In this document: positions 51,223-59,750 of the stretch, one piece after another
Layout: every line of letters starts with the position of its first letter
Numbering within the stretch: position 1 is the stretch's first letter
Assembly: GCA_028715885.1 (NCBI GenBank)
Contig: JAQUQX010000001.1
Span: 62,001 to 126,000 of the forward strand
Origin: Candidatus Methanoperedens sp.
Lineage (GTDB): Archaea; Halobacteriota; Methanosarcinia; Methanosarcinales; Methanoperedenaceae
DNA: 64,000 nt
Direction of reading: 5' to 3'
Made by a program: the position numbers and the translations under genes
Notes under the pieces: model-generated
The model's database searches: none
Told to the model about the DNA's origin: nothing
Seen by the model: the letters and a program-made list of their open reading frames with translations, nothing else

Positions 51223-51986
51223 CCATGAGAAAATTTTTTAGCGACCTGATTGCGATTGGATTTATTGTGCTCATGGCTTTAACTTTCCTTTCAGGTATAT
51301 CCGTGCTTCTTGGCTATGAAAAACCTGAAAATATCGAAGGCTTGGGGCATCACGACCTCACAGAATATGCCTATAGCAACTGGGGAGCGACACTTCTTAG
51401 CGTTGGGATTTTTTCTTTCTTCGTGCTCAGCTTCCTTACCCCGCTGAAGAAGCAGAACTGGCGGACACTGGGAATATACGAGGCGTTCATAATAGCGCTG
51501 TTCTCGGAGATGTACGGCTTCCCGCTTACGATATATGTTCTCTCTTCGCTTTTCGGACTGAATCTCTCTTTAGGGCATGCAGAGGGACACCTGCTCGGGG
51601 TGCTGCTTTCAAAAGCAGGTGTAATGAGCATGGAAAGTGCATGGGCGCTGGTGATGGTGACAAGCAGTGCCGTTATATTCTTTGGTCTATTCCTGATGTC
51701 AAAAGGCTGGAGCATGATACATTCGTCTCACGGAGAACTTGTGACTGATGGCGTTTACAGATATGTAAGGCATCCCCAGTATCTCGGTCTTATTATACTG
51801 ACAGTGGGTTTGCTCATCCAGTGGCCTACGATAATTACCCTTGCGATGTGGCCCGTTCTTATTCTGATGTATTACAGGCTCGCTAAAAAAGAAGAAAGGG
51901 AAGCGACAGATGCATTCGGCGAGAGATACGAAGAGTATAGACGGCAGACTCCGATGTTTTTCCCGTCAATTAGACCTCTCTTTTAA
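51219..51986 (+). CDS. Isoprenylcysteine methyltransferase-like membrane enzyme
   Basis: A 255-residue membrane protein with about six spans. The C-terminal half shows DGVYRYVRHPQYLGLIIL, then KKEEREATDAFGERYEEYRR, the SAM-binding block of the ICMT/PEMT/NnrU-like group. Such enzymes methylate a carboxyl, amine or thiol at the membrane face; homologues often lie in copper clusters. The substrate is unknown. Its 3' end overlaps the convergent gene at 51970 by 17 nt. Confidence 0.82.
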   Translation: MTMRKFFSDLIAIGFIVLMALTFLSGISVLLGYEKPENIEGLGHHDLTEYAYSNWGATLLSVGIFSFFVLSFLTPLKKQNWRTLGIYEAFIIALFSEMYGFPLTIYVLSSLFGLNLSLGHAEGHLLGVLLSKAGVMSMESAWALVMVTSSAVIFFGLFLMSKGWSMIHSSHGELVTDGVYRYVRHPQYLGLIILTVGLLIQWPTIITLAMWPVLILMYYRLAKKEEREATDAFGERYEEYRRQTPMFFPSIRPLF

Positions 51987-52218
51987 ACCTGAATCTCTTC
52001 AGTTTTCCTCCCGCAAACTGTCCAGCGATGTCGGAGAGCATAAGAAGCGGTATAACCTTCCAGCCGAAACCTGAGAGTATTCTCAATAGGAATATGAAAG
52101 GCACAGGGATATGCACAGCCATCATCCACTGCTTTGAGAATCTGGCGGATTTGCTCCTCAGATAGCCGAAGGGCAAATTTATCAGGAAAACAATAAGCAT
52201 TAATTCAGTCACAGACAT
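51970..52218 (-). CDS. Small membrane protein, 82 aa
   Basis: Two to three hydrophobic spans (ELMLIVFLINLPFGYL, MAVHIPVPFIFLLRILSG, VIPLLMLSDIAGQFAGG) and a basic end. I recognise it as the kind of short conserved membrane protein seen in archaea, but no function. Convergent with the methyltransferase gene. Confidence 0.65.
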   Translation of the reverse strand: MSVTELMLIVFLINLPFGYLRSKSARFSKQWMMAVHIPVPFIFLLRILSGFGWKVIPLLMLSDIAGQFAGGKLKRFRFKREV

Positions 52219-52288
52219 TGTTAAATATCCATTTTTAATCTCTTTATTTAACTCATTTGTGCTTTAAAAAAGATAAAAACTCATAAAA

Positions 52289-52336
52289 TTTTATTTGTAA
52301 AGCGAAAATCATATAAAGAACCACTTACAAATAAAA
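52289..52336. promoter_or_regulatory. 12-bp inverted repeat around TATA box of YHS gene
   Basis: TTTTATTTGTAA (52289-52300) and exact reverse complement TTACAAATAAAA (52325-52336), spacer 24 nt. The spacer contains CATATAAAG centred about 27 nt before the ATG at 52341, which has no Shine-Dalgarno. So the mRNA is probably leaderless and the repeat flanks the core promoter: a repressor bound here would block the promoter. Confidence 0.6.
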
Positions 52337-52340
52337 AATC

Positions 52341-52508
52341 ATGCCAATAGATCCTGTGTGCTGGATGCACGTTGAGAGAAACTCCGAATACACAGCCGAA
52401 TACAACGGGCAGAAGTACTACTTTTGCTCGCTCAAGTGCAAAAAAAAAATTGAAAAAGCCCCTCAAAAGTACCTTGGCGTGAAAAGCCCGATGAAGATGC
52501 CGGAATGA
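52341..52508 (+). CDS. YHS-domain protein, 55 aa
   Basis: A stand-alone YHS domain: IDPVCWMHV, NGQKYYFCSLKCKKKIEKAP, then a short tail KMPE. Trp replaces the usual Gly after the first Cys. Cys residues of the C...C-x3-C pattern would bind a soft metal. It stands alone with its own promoter (see the inverted repeat) and is too short to be found by length filters. Confidence 0.85.
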   Translation: MPIDPVCWMHVERNSEYTAEYNGQKYYFCSLKCKKKIEKAPQKYLGVKSPMKMPE

Positions 52509-52559
52509 GAAAATATGAACAGGTGTCGTCAGTCTTTTTGGGCAAAACATTCTGATTTT

Positions 52560-54395
52560 TTAGTATATATCCAGCATCTTTTCCCCGCCAATCAGGCACG
52601 GTGCGGTTTCATCGTTAACATTGCAGCATTTCCTTAGAACCACGACTGTCGCAAGTCCACCTGCAAAACTGGCAATGCTTGACCTGCCGCATTTATGGAA
52701 CGGGCGTTCTTTTGGAGTGAGGAAACGTAACTCGAATTTCTCCTTCAGCATTCGCTCTGTGAGATATGAGTAGAACTTCCCTGTCATATCTGTTGGTAAA
52801 CTGTGAAAAACATAGATTACATAACCGTCCTTGTTTATCACGCGCAGGAATTCTGTCACCGCCTTCTTTGGCTCCTTCAAAGTTTCCAGCGCCCACGTGC
52901 AGGTAACTACGTCAAATGAATTATCAGGGTATGGAAGAGCTGTAATATCCTGAATCTCAAAGCTCACCCCTTTTACTTTAATTTTCTCTCTTGCTATTTT
53001 CAGCATCCCTTTTGAGATATCGATGCCAATAACTTCTGAAGGGTTAGAGTTTTTAAGTATAGCTTTAATTGTTTCTCCTGTCCCGGTGCCGGCATCAAGC
53101 ACTCTCGCTCCATCTTTTATATTTTTATGTAATAACCCCTCAAAATACTTCCATACTCCTTTTCCCATAGTATTTTTCCAGAGGGATACATAAGAATCGT
53201 ACTGGCATGCTATCGAATCATACGTCTCCCGAACATCCAGGGGTCTGGTTTTAAGAAGTCCGAGATATGCTAAAATTTCGATGCCTGCTTTGCTTTTCAT
53301 TTTACTCCATAGTTGTTCATAGCTTACCTCTCCCTTCACGACTCCAAAAATTTGTTCATAGAATTCCGGGTGATGTTTCAGCAGTTCATATCCGAATTTC
53401 GGGAAGGTGTAAAAGACCATGCCGATTTTTCGCGCATACTGAAATTCGGGGTATATTTCCTGGGCTATGCGCTCCTGATACATTGCAGTTGTTGTATTCC
53501 CCGTCAGTATACCTTGAGCCGCCTCTGCCGCAATCTGCCCGCTGCGTATCGCATAATAGATTCCTTCGCCAAGGAAAGGATCAACGAGAGCGGCAGCATC
53601 GCCGGTCAGCATAGTTCGAAAGGTCGTGATTTCAGACTCACCATCAAAAAAAGGAACGGTATACCCAAACTTACGTTCGCTCTCAATGTCATCCAGCAAA
53701 TACTGGTCTGATAGAAATTGTGAGTAGTAAGGTTTGGGAGTTTTTATCATTTCCTTCAACCCACCCACTCCGAGCGAGAGGTGGTCAGCCTTGGGGAAAA
53801 TCCAGCCGTAACCGTATGGGACTGAGCCAAAATCGAACAGAATTTCATCGCATACCTTGTTGAATGCTTTCTCTTTGACCTCAACCTCGCCCTCAATAAG
53901 TACGGCAATCTTTTTTTTGGGTTTGAGTCCGAGTGACCGTGCGATTATACCGTTAACCCCATCAGCGCCAATAAGAAGCTTGGAAGAGTACATATCTTTT
54001 TCAGTCATTACAATCACACTGTCCTTTCCCTCTTCCACATGAGTGACTTTCTCCTGCTCGTGTATTTCGGCTCCGGCAGCTTTTGCCTTCTCCACGAGGA
54101 AGCTATCGAAGACGTTCCTCATGACCATATACACTATGGGTTGGTCGGATACTACTCTTATATCTCCAGTTCCCTTGAATGTAAAGTTCACTTTAGATAT
54201 GGTTCTCTCAACTACGCTTTTGAAATCCGGTTCAAGTATCTTCTCTATCTTGGCAGTAAGTCCTCCACCGCAGGGCTTGTATCTTGGATGCTTTTGCTTG
54301 TCGAGTGCCAGCACTTTGAAACCCTTTTTGCTCAGCTCATAGGTAGCGGTTGCTCCAGCCGGGCCCAGACCTGCCACTATGACGTCGTATTTCAT
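52560..54395 (-). CDS. Geranylgeranyl reductase-family flavoprotein fused to methyltransferase
   Basis: A 611-residue two-domain protein. Residues 1 to about 370 are a flavoprotein of the geranylgeranyl reductase group: VIVAGLGPAGATATYEL (FAD), RYKPCGGGLTAKIE, GDAAALVDPFLGEGI. Residues about 390-560 are a class I methyltransferase with VLDAGTGTGETIKAIL and FDVVTCTWALETL, ending with a Cys-containing tail (LRKCCNV). Reductases of this group saturate archaeal lipid chains or menaquinones; the methyltransferase part resembles UbiE. A joint role in quinone or lipid modification is likely. I see no frame break at the junction. Confidence 0.88.
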   Translation of the reverse strand: MKYDVIVAGLGPAGATATYELSKKGFKVLALDKQKHPRYKPCGGGLTAKIEKILEPDFKSVVERTISKVNFTFKGTGDIRVVSDQPIVYMVMRNVFDSFLVEKAKAAGAEIHEQEKVTHVEEGKDSVIVMTEKDMYSSKLLIGADGVNGIIARSLGLKPKKKIAVLIEGEVEVKEKAFNKVCDEILFDFGSVPYGYGWIFPKADHLSLGVGGLKEMIKTPKPYYSQFLSDQYLLDDIESERKFGYTVPFFDGESEITTFRTMLTGDAAALVDPFLGEGIYYAIRSGQIAAEAAQGILTGNTTTAMYQERIAQEIYPEFQYARKIGMVFYTFPKFGYELLKHHPEFYEQIFGVVKGEVSYEQLWSKMKSKAGIEILAYLGLLKTRPLDVRETYDSIACQYDSYVSLWKNTMGKGVWKYFEGLLHKNIKDGARVLDAGTGTGETIKAILKNSNPSEVIGIDISKGMLKIAREKIKVKGVSFEIQDITALPYPDNSFDVVTCTWALETLKEPKKAVTEFLRVINKDGYVIYVFHSLPTDMTGKFYSYLTERMLKEKFELRFLTPKERPFHKCGRSSIASFAGGLATVVVLRKCCNVNDETAPCLIGGEKMLDIY

Positions 54396-54431
54396 TTCTT
54401 TCTTAAAAAAATGCTTCTTTCATTAATTAGG

Positions 54432-54610
54432 TTTTGGTTTAAATTTGACAACCAACTTGTAGCGTTTATCGAAGGGTATGAATCGGATATAACAAAGGGT
54501 TTTTATTCACCACCACGCAAACTCCCGTATTTGTTAAAGCGGTTTTTGGTTTAAACTTGAAAATAATTGTAAAAAAAACATCACTAAGACTTTACAAACT
54601 TAAACCAAAA
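54432..54610. repeat. Three copies of TTTTGGTTTAA in divergent gap
   Basis: TTTTGGTTTAAA at 54432-54443 and 54544-54555 (direct), and the inverted TTAAACCAAAA at 54600-54610. The last two form an imperfect hairpin or operator pair. The gap (54396-54654) lies between the reductase-methyltransferase fusion gene and the Cys micropeptide; no other gene is seen in it. Confidence 0.55.
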
Positions 54611-54654
54611 GCCAATTAAGGAATTAAGCTAATTCATTTAAAGGAGGTGAATTT

Positions 54655-54720
54655 GTGAAGATTAGAAAAGTTAAGAAAACCGCAAGAGGAACATGCAAAT
54701 GCCATTCTTCGTGCGCTTAG
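54655..54720 (+). CDS. Cys-rich micropeptide, 21 aa
   Basis: A GTG preceded by AAGGAGGTGA, a full match to the 16S anti-Shine-Dalgarno, 4 nt away, opens a 21-residue frame. The peptide is basic in its first half (KIRKVKKTARG) and ends CKCHSSCA, i.e. three Cys and one His, suited to bind a metal. It lies between a repeat cluster and the YHS gene at 54807. The ribosome site is among the strongest in the window, which argues for real translation. Confidence 0.5.
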   Translation: MKIRKVKKTARGTCKCHSSCA

Positions 54721-54806
54721 ATGGTGTATGACAAGATGACCTTATTAATTTTTTAAACAATAATCTTATAAAGAATTCATACGTATCAAATTATGGTGGT
54801 ATTATC

Positions 54807-54974
54807 ATGGCTATAGACCCAGTATGTAAAATGGATGTCGAAGAAGGAGGCGCGCAGCACAGGCTGGAATATCAGGGAAAAACCTACTATTTCTGCAGCG
54901 CAGCCTGCAGGAATGCCTTTGAGAAGAGCCCGGGGAAATACTTGAAGGAGAAGCCGTGGTGGAAGTTCTGGTAA
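54807..54974 (+). CDS. YHS-domain protein, 55 aa
   Basis: A YHS domain with IDPVCKMDV and QGKTYYFCSAACRNAFEKSP, and a tail ending PWWKFW as in the protein at 48187. GGTGGT precedes the ATG, and CTTATAAAG at 54765 could be the TATA box. It is followed 8 nt later by the surface protein gene of the ABC cluster, so the metal protein may be transcribed with that transporter. Confidence 0.88.
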   Translation: MAIDPVCKMDVEEGGAQHRLEYQGKTYYFCSAACRNAFEKSPGKYLKEKPWWKFW

Positions 54975-54981
54975 TTTTGAC

Positions 54982-55818
54982 ATGATTAAACACATCGTTC
55001 TTATCTTAATCTTACTGACCGCATCCTCCACTTACGCTTCGGATAACGAGACCATATTCAACGAAAGCGAGGTGGGGTTTTCAAAACTCTACGTGGATGG
55101 GTTCGGCGTGAATTCCAACGGTTTTACGCTTATCCTGAGGACATACGAAAGGCTTCAAGGCACCCGTTTTAAACCGTTTCTTGTCGATGTCGAATACTCG
55201 CTGACAACGCAGGGGAATGTCATCTATTCTAAAAGAGTCGAGCAGATTACGTTGCCCGATGAAAACGAGGGCATAAGCAAGCTAACACATTTTCCGCGCG
55301 TTGCTCTTGAAGAAGGAAAAAATTACACAGGCACGGCGAGGGTTTACCTTTACAGGCAGGGCGTTCCTGAATACTACCTGACCGCAAGTTCGAGTTTCAC
55401 TGCCAGGAACGATGCAGAGATAACAGAGGTCTTCGGGGACGGCATAGGCGCCAGTGCTACCATTAAAAGCAAATCCATGGTGCCCCTCAATGCAAGAATT
55501 ATTTTCACACTTAAACAGGGTGAGAAGATTATAGAGACTAAGGAAGCTGCAGCGCCTGTTATTATGTCAAACGAAAAGGAAAAAACCGTTAACGTTCTCT
55601 GGACCAACAGTCTAAATGAAGGGACGTACATGGTTTCAGCAATTTTAGAGGGAAAAAATGTTATTGACAGGCATGATAAGACCTTCACAGTTGAGAAAAG
55701 AACGCTCGTCCCGGCAAATGCAACCCGGCAGGCAGCTAAAACCGCTCCGGGTTTAACTTCTTTTTTAGCAGTTTTGGCAATTCTTATTCCGGTGTTAAGG
55801 AGAAAAAATGCCCCATGA
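54982..55818 (+). CDS. Secreted protein with PGL-type C-terminal tail
   Basis: A 278-residue protein with signal peptide (IVLILILLTASSTYAS), two Ig-like beta domains and a C-terminus of APGLTSFLAVLAIL with basic end RRKNAP. PGL in place of PGF still fits the sorting-signal layout for archaeosortase. It is joined by an 11-nt overlap to two FtsX-like permeases and the ATPase at 58139, so it may be a substrate-binding or exported part of that transporter. Confidence 0.75.
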   Translation: MIKHIVLILILLTASSTYASDNETIFNESEVGFSKLYVDGFGVNSNGFTLILRTYERLQGTRFKPFLVDVEYSLTTQGNVIYSKRVEQITLPDENEGISKLTHFPRVALEEGKNYTGTARVYLYRQGVPEYYLTASSSFTARNDAEITEVFGDGIGASATIKSKSMVPLNARIIFTLKQGEKIIETKEAAAPVIMSNEKEKTVNVLWTNSLNEGTYMVSAILEGKNVIDRHDKTFTVEKRTLVPANATRQAAKTAPGLTSFLAVLAILIPVLRRKNAP

Positions 55819-56980
55819 AGTTCACTCAGTGCTTTTTTATTCAAAAAAGGATATATTCAAAAACAGGAAGATTTTCATATTCATAACCTTAGCTATAATT
55901 TTTGCAACCGCCAACATCATTTTTGTTAACGGGCTCATGGATGGGATGGTATCCTATGATGTTGATAACACAGTTGAGTCTTCCATAGGTCACCTGAATA
56001 TTTACCCGAAGGAGGATGAAAGGTTCATTGACGGTCTCGGGATAAAGGAGCAGAGGCTGAAGGAGATGAAAGAAGTGGATGCATATTCTCCGAGGCTTTC
56101 AGTGAGCGGGGTCCTGTCCAATAAAGAATTATCCTTTCCTGTGGTGATTCTGGGTTTAGACCCCGATAAAGAAGGCAGGGTGACAAGGCTTCTTGAGAAG
56201 CTGGATAGCGGTACCGCCATAAATTCCAACGATAATGCAATACTTGTTTCTTCCAGGCTTGCCGAGGACCTGAAATTAAGCGCAGGAGATGAAGCAACCC
56301 TCGCCTTCGAGACAGGAAATACAAGGGAGTATAAAGTAAAAGGAATAGTCCGAACAGGAAACCTGGATTTCGACAGTACCACCATTATCATGCCCCTGAA
56401 TGAGGCAAACAGGCAGCTTGGCATTGATAATAAAGCTTCAGTTATTCTAATCAAGCTTCAGGATAAGGAAGCTGCGGATGCGTACAAGCCCTTGCTGATG
56501 CAGGAACTGGAGGTAAGCAACGTAAAAACGTGGAAGGAGGAGATTGAGTTTCTGCTTCGATTTTCAGAAGCATGGAGAAGTTTTGCCAGGGTAATATCCG
56601 CAGTGGGTTTAATTGCGGCGGCGGTTTCGGTCGGGATTATAATCTATATAAACGTAATCCATAAAACCAGGCAGATCGGAATAATGAAAGCCCTGGGAGC
56701 AAAAGACTCCTTTGTTTTTAAAATATTCATAATGGAGGCTGCGCTTTTTGGTGTTATAGGCGTTAGCATAGGGGATGTTCTCGGATACCTTGCTATAAAA
56801 TACACGGAAGCATATCCTTTTTATGATGCCGTCATGCAGGCATGGATAAGCGCGAGGTTCGATTATTATCTTCTTTATAACGCAACCCTTGTTTCTTTTG
56901 CCGTAACCATACTTTCAGGAGTTTACCCTGCAATAAAAGCAAGCAGGGTGGACATTATCAAGGCAATATGGGGAGAGTAA
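55808..56980 (+). CDS. MacB/FtsX-type ABC permease 1
   Basis: A 390-residue permease with an N-terminal span, a large outside MacB-like periplasmic domain (about 45-260, GLGIKEQRLKEM, SPRLSVSG) and three C-terminal FtsX spans with RQIGIMKALGAKDSFVFKIF, the coupling segment to the ATPase. These transporters push lipoproteins or peptides out or transmit force rather than importing. The next gene is a paralogue. Confidence 0.88.
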   Translation: MPHEVHSVLFYSKKDIFKNRKIFIFITLAIIFATANIIFVNGLMDGMVSYDVDNTVESSIGHLNIYPKEDERFIDGLGIKEQRLKEMKEVDAYSPRLSVSGVLSNKELSFPVVILGLDPDKEGRVTRLLEKLDSGTAINSNDNAILVSSRLAEDLKLSAGDEATLAFETGNTREYKVKGIVRTGNLDFDSTTIIMPLNEANRQLGIDNKASVILIKLQDKEAADAYKPLLMQELEVSNVKTWKEEIEFLLRFSEAWRSFARVISAVGLIAAAVSVGIIIYINVIHKTRQIGIMKALGAKDSFVFKIFIMEAALFGVIGVSIGDVLGYLAIKYTEAYPFYDAVMQAWISARFDYYLLYNATLVSFAVTILSGVYPAIKASRVDIIKAIWGE

Positions 56981-58138
56981 ATGTCTGTGGTAGTCTTTTA
57001 TGCGATGAAGGATGTCAAGAAAAACAGGAAGGCATTTATTTTTATTACAATAGCTATTGCTCTCTCGACAGCGAATATCATCATCTTAAACGGCATGGTG
57101 TACGGGATGACCGACGATTTAGTTGAGAGAACAATAGAAACTTCGGTAGCTCACATCATCATATACCCAAATGAGAAGGACAAGTACATAGAAGGGCTGG
57201 GCATAAAGGAGCAGAAACTTGAGGGTATGGAAGGAGTAATAGCTTATTCTCCAAGACTCTCTTCAGGCGGTGCTTTATCTTACAGGGAAAAATCCAAAAC
57301 TATAAAATTATTGGCTTTAGAACCCACAAAAGAAAACAGGGTCACAACACTTTTGGGCAAAATCGATTCCGGCGAAACCCTTGAAGCCAACGACAGGAGC
57401 GGTATTCTGATTTCGTATCGCATAGCTGAGGATTTGAAGGCAAAAATCGGGGAAGATGCTACTCTTGTATTTGAAAACGGCAATGCTAAAGTTTACAGGA
57501 TAAAAGGCATACTGCGAACAGGCACTGCAATGGATATGAATACGGTTGTGATAACTTTTGATGAAGCGGCGGAGCAGCTTGCTCTGAACAATAAAGCCTC
57601 GACCATTCTTGTCAGGCTTTCAGACATATCCCTTTCAGGGCATTATAAAAATAAAATAATTCAGGAACTTGGGGTGCAGAAAGTGAAGGAATGGAAACAG
57701 GAGGTCGAATCAATCCTGAGCACAGCCGAGACATTCGGGAGGATAAGCTCTGTTATAAATGCCGTTGGTCTTTTTGCATCAGCAGTAAGTGTGGGCGTGA
57801 TACTGTACATAAACATCCTGCATAAGAGAAGGCAGATAGGAGTAATGAAAGCCATTGGAATGAGGGATTCCCAGATACTGTCTGTGTATATTTTCGAGGC
57901 TGTGCTTATTGGAATAATAGGCATTATCATTGGAAATGCGCTTGGGTATGCAGGCACTAAATATCTGGAAGCCCATCCGTTTACCGACCCGATTACAGGC
58001 GACATGGCGCCGAGATTTTACACATATCTGCTTTACGATGCGTCACTGGTTACAATGCTGACCGTGCTCTTTGCTTCCTTGTATCCTGCGCTTATAGCAG
58101 GCAGGATGAACATAATAAAAGCAATCTGGGGGACTTAG
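56981..58138 (+). CDS. MacB/FtsX-type ABC permease 2
   Basis: A 385-residue paralogue of the preceding permease with the same block order (GLGIKEQKLEGM, SPRLSSGG, RQIGVMKAIGMRDSQIL). The ATG directly follows the stop of permease 1. The two probably form a heterodimer with the shared ATPase. Confidence 0.88.
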   Translation: MSVVVFYAMKDVKKNRKAFIFITIAIALSTANIIILNGMVYGMTDDLVERTIETSVAHIIIYPNEKDKYIEGLGIKEQKLEGMEGVIAYSPRLSSGGALSYREKSKTIKLLALEPTKENRVTTLLGKIDSGETLEANDRSGILISYRIAEDLKAKIGEDATLVFENGNAKVYRIKGILRTGTAMDMNTVVITFDEAAEQLALNNKASTILVRLSDISLSGHYKNKIIQELGVQKVKEWKQEVESILSTAETFGRISSVINAVGLFASAVSVGVILYINILHKRRQIGVMKAIGMRDSQILSVYIFEAVLIGIIGIIIGNALGYAGTKYLEAHPFTDPITGDMAPRFYTYLLYDASLVTMLTVLFASLYPALIAGRMNIIKAIWGT

Positions 58139-58807
58139 ATGAAGATAATAGAAACAAAGGAACTGAAGAAAATATACCGCTTGGGAAAGATAGAGGTGAA
58201 TGCGCTCAACGGCGTTGATGTTTCAGTAGAAAGCGGCGAATTCGTTGCTATCATGGGACCCTCTGGCTCCGGCAAGTCGACTTTTCTCAATATGGTAGGT
58301 ATGCTCGATACCCCGACTTCGGGAGAAATACATATAAATGGTTATGATGTGACAAAAATTAGCAGCAGCATGAGGGCGGAGTACAGGCTGAAGCACATAG
58401 GCTTTGTGTTCCAGTTTTTTAATTTATTCATGGAGCTGACTGCCCTCGAAAACGTGATGTTTCCCATGATGCTATCGAATCATCCTTTTTACGAAGAGAG
58501 GGCAGAAGAACTGCTTGATATGGTCGGGCTGAAAGCGAGGATAAACCACCTGCCCTCCGAGCTTTCAGGAGGGGAACAGCAGCGTGTGACCATCGCGAGG
58601 GCGCTGGCAAATAAGCCAAAGCTATTGCTTACAGACGAACCAACGGCAAACCTTGATACTAAAACCACAAAAGAGATAATGGAACTGTTTTTAAGGCTCA
58701 ATAAAGAGCAGCGTCAGACCATAATCATGGTTACGCATAACCCTGAACTCGGCGCTATGGCGGACAGGATAATTCATTTCAGGGATGGTGTGGTGGTGGA
58801 GGAATAA
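58139..58807 (+). CDS. MacB/LolD-type ABC ATPase
   Basis: A 222-residue ATPase with Walker [11 protein letters not shown]-loop FVFQFFNLF, signature LSGGEQQR, Walker [13 protein letters not shown] and switch VTHNPE. It is of the LolD/MacB group that pairs with FtsX-type permeases. ATG right after the stop of permease 2, so the four genes from 54982 are one unit. Confidence 0.95.
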   Translation: MKIIETKELKKIYRLGKIEVNALNGVDVSVESGEFVAIMGPSGSGKSTFLNMVGMLDTPTSGEIHINGYDVTKISSSMRAEYRLKHIGFVFQFFNLFMELTALENVMFPMMLSNHPFYEERAEELLDMVGLKARINHLPSELSGGEQQRVTIARALANKPKLLLTDEPTANLDTKTTKEIMELFLRLNKEQRQTIIMVTHNPELGAMADRIIHFRDGVVVEE

Positions 58808-58812
58808 AGAGC

Positions 58813-58875
58813 ATGGAAATATGCATGTATTGCGGAATGGAAATTGAAGGAAAAGGAATTGGCAGAGAAGATTAA
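58813..58875 (+). CDS. Possible 20-aa CxxC micropeptide
   Basis: Five nt after the ATPase stop an ATG opens a 20-codon frame with ICMYCGMEI, a CxxC pair with a Met on either side. It looks like the first knuckle of a zinc ribbon or a copper site. No own ribosome site; it could be a degraded remnant. It overlaps no other gene. Confidence 0.3.
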   Translation: MEICMYCGMEIEGKGIGRED

Positions 58876-58881
58876 AGGGAA

Positions 58882-59544
58882 CTAACGCTTCCTTATCTCC
58901 TCTTCGCTTTTTATAAAGCCTATATACATCACGGCAATTCCCAATAACTCAAGTATGTAAAGTGCCCACTCTATGCCAAATCTGGACAAACTGCCACCCG
59001 ATGCCACCAGAAGCGCTCCGGTTGCGATTAATAAATTGTAGTTTCTTCTCGTTAAATACCATGAATAAAGCGCGCCTCCGATCAGTGCGATGGAGCCGGG
59101 GATTGTAAGAAAAAGAGATATTATTCTAACATCAGCAGGCATGGCGCTTCCCCCAACCGTTCTCTCCTGCAACTTTTGAGTATCGATATCGGCATCCAGG
59201 GTTGCGATGATTAAAGCAGCTATAATCGCCGTAAAATAGAGAGTTAAATATCTCCCAGCACGTTGGTTGAAAAGATAGATTGTTCCGAGACCTAAAATTG
59301 CAACCAGGGTGGCAATTGATATGTAGTAAGCGCGGTACATGGGCATATTCCATCCAATGATTTCAGAAATAGATTCAAACAGAGCGGTAGTAGAAAAAAC
59401 AAGAAGTCCAGTTCCCCAGATAAACTGATGTATTTTTTTCCTTCTTGAATACTGACGAAAGACGGAGGCGGTGAAAAACAGGCTTACTATAGCGGTTACC
59501 CATGGGGTAAAAGATCGTATCACAGCGTCTAAATTAAGTATCAT
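58882..59544 (-). CDS. Seven-span membrane protein of unknown function
   Basis: A 220-residue protein with about seven spans, for instance VTAIVSLFFTASVF, IWGTGLLVFSTTALF and WALYILELLGIAVMYIGF, and a charged C-terminus (EEEIRKR). No motif points to transport or catalysis; the topology is somewhat like small sensor or cytochrome-b-type membrane modules, but without conserved His pairs. Convergent with the ABC unit. Confidence 0.65.
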   Translation of the reverse strand: MILNLDAVIRSFTPWVTAIVSLFFTASVFRQYSRRKKIHQFIWGTGLLVFSTTALFESISEIIGWNMPMYRAYYISIATLVAILGLGTIYLFNQRAGRYLTLYFTAIIAALIIATLDADIDTQKLQERTVGGSAMPADVRIISLFLTIPGSIALIGGALYSWYLTRRNYNLLIATGALLVASGGSLSRFGIEWALYILELLGIAVMYIGFIKSEEEIRKR

Positions 59545-59713
59545 TTCTACATAGCTTCTACGTTGTAATGGTATAATACGTTGAGGTTAAAACGTGGATT
59601 ATAATCAATGCTCATTTGACAGGGAACTCAGAATTTCTCTGGCATGAATTGAGAGTTTAAAAAATATCAGGCAAAAATTTCCAAATTTAAAGCAAAACCT
59701 ACTTAACGTATCT

Positions 59714-59728
59714 TTACATGTAATGTAA
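59714..59728. promoter_or_regulatory. Inverted repeat TTACAT-GTA-ATGTAA
   Basis: A perfect 6-bp inverted repeat with 3-nt centre, 23 nt before the ATG of the Cys/His-rich protein and directly upstream of its AAGGATGTG ribosome site. It fits an operator for a dimeric repressor, for example a metal sensor. Confidence 0.5.
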
Positions 59729-59750
59729 AACATATAAGGATGTGAAACAA

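Noticed and set aside
54396-54654. Long inverted repeat as an attachment site or IS end
   Set aside because: The repeats are only about 11 nt, three in number, with no recombinase gene near; a regulator site is simpler.
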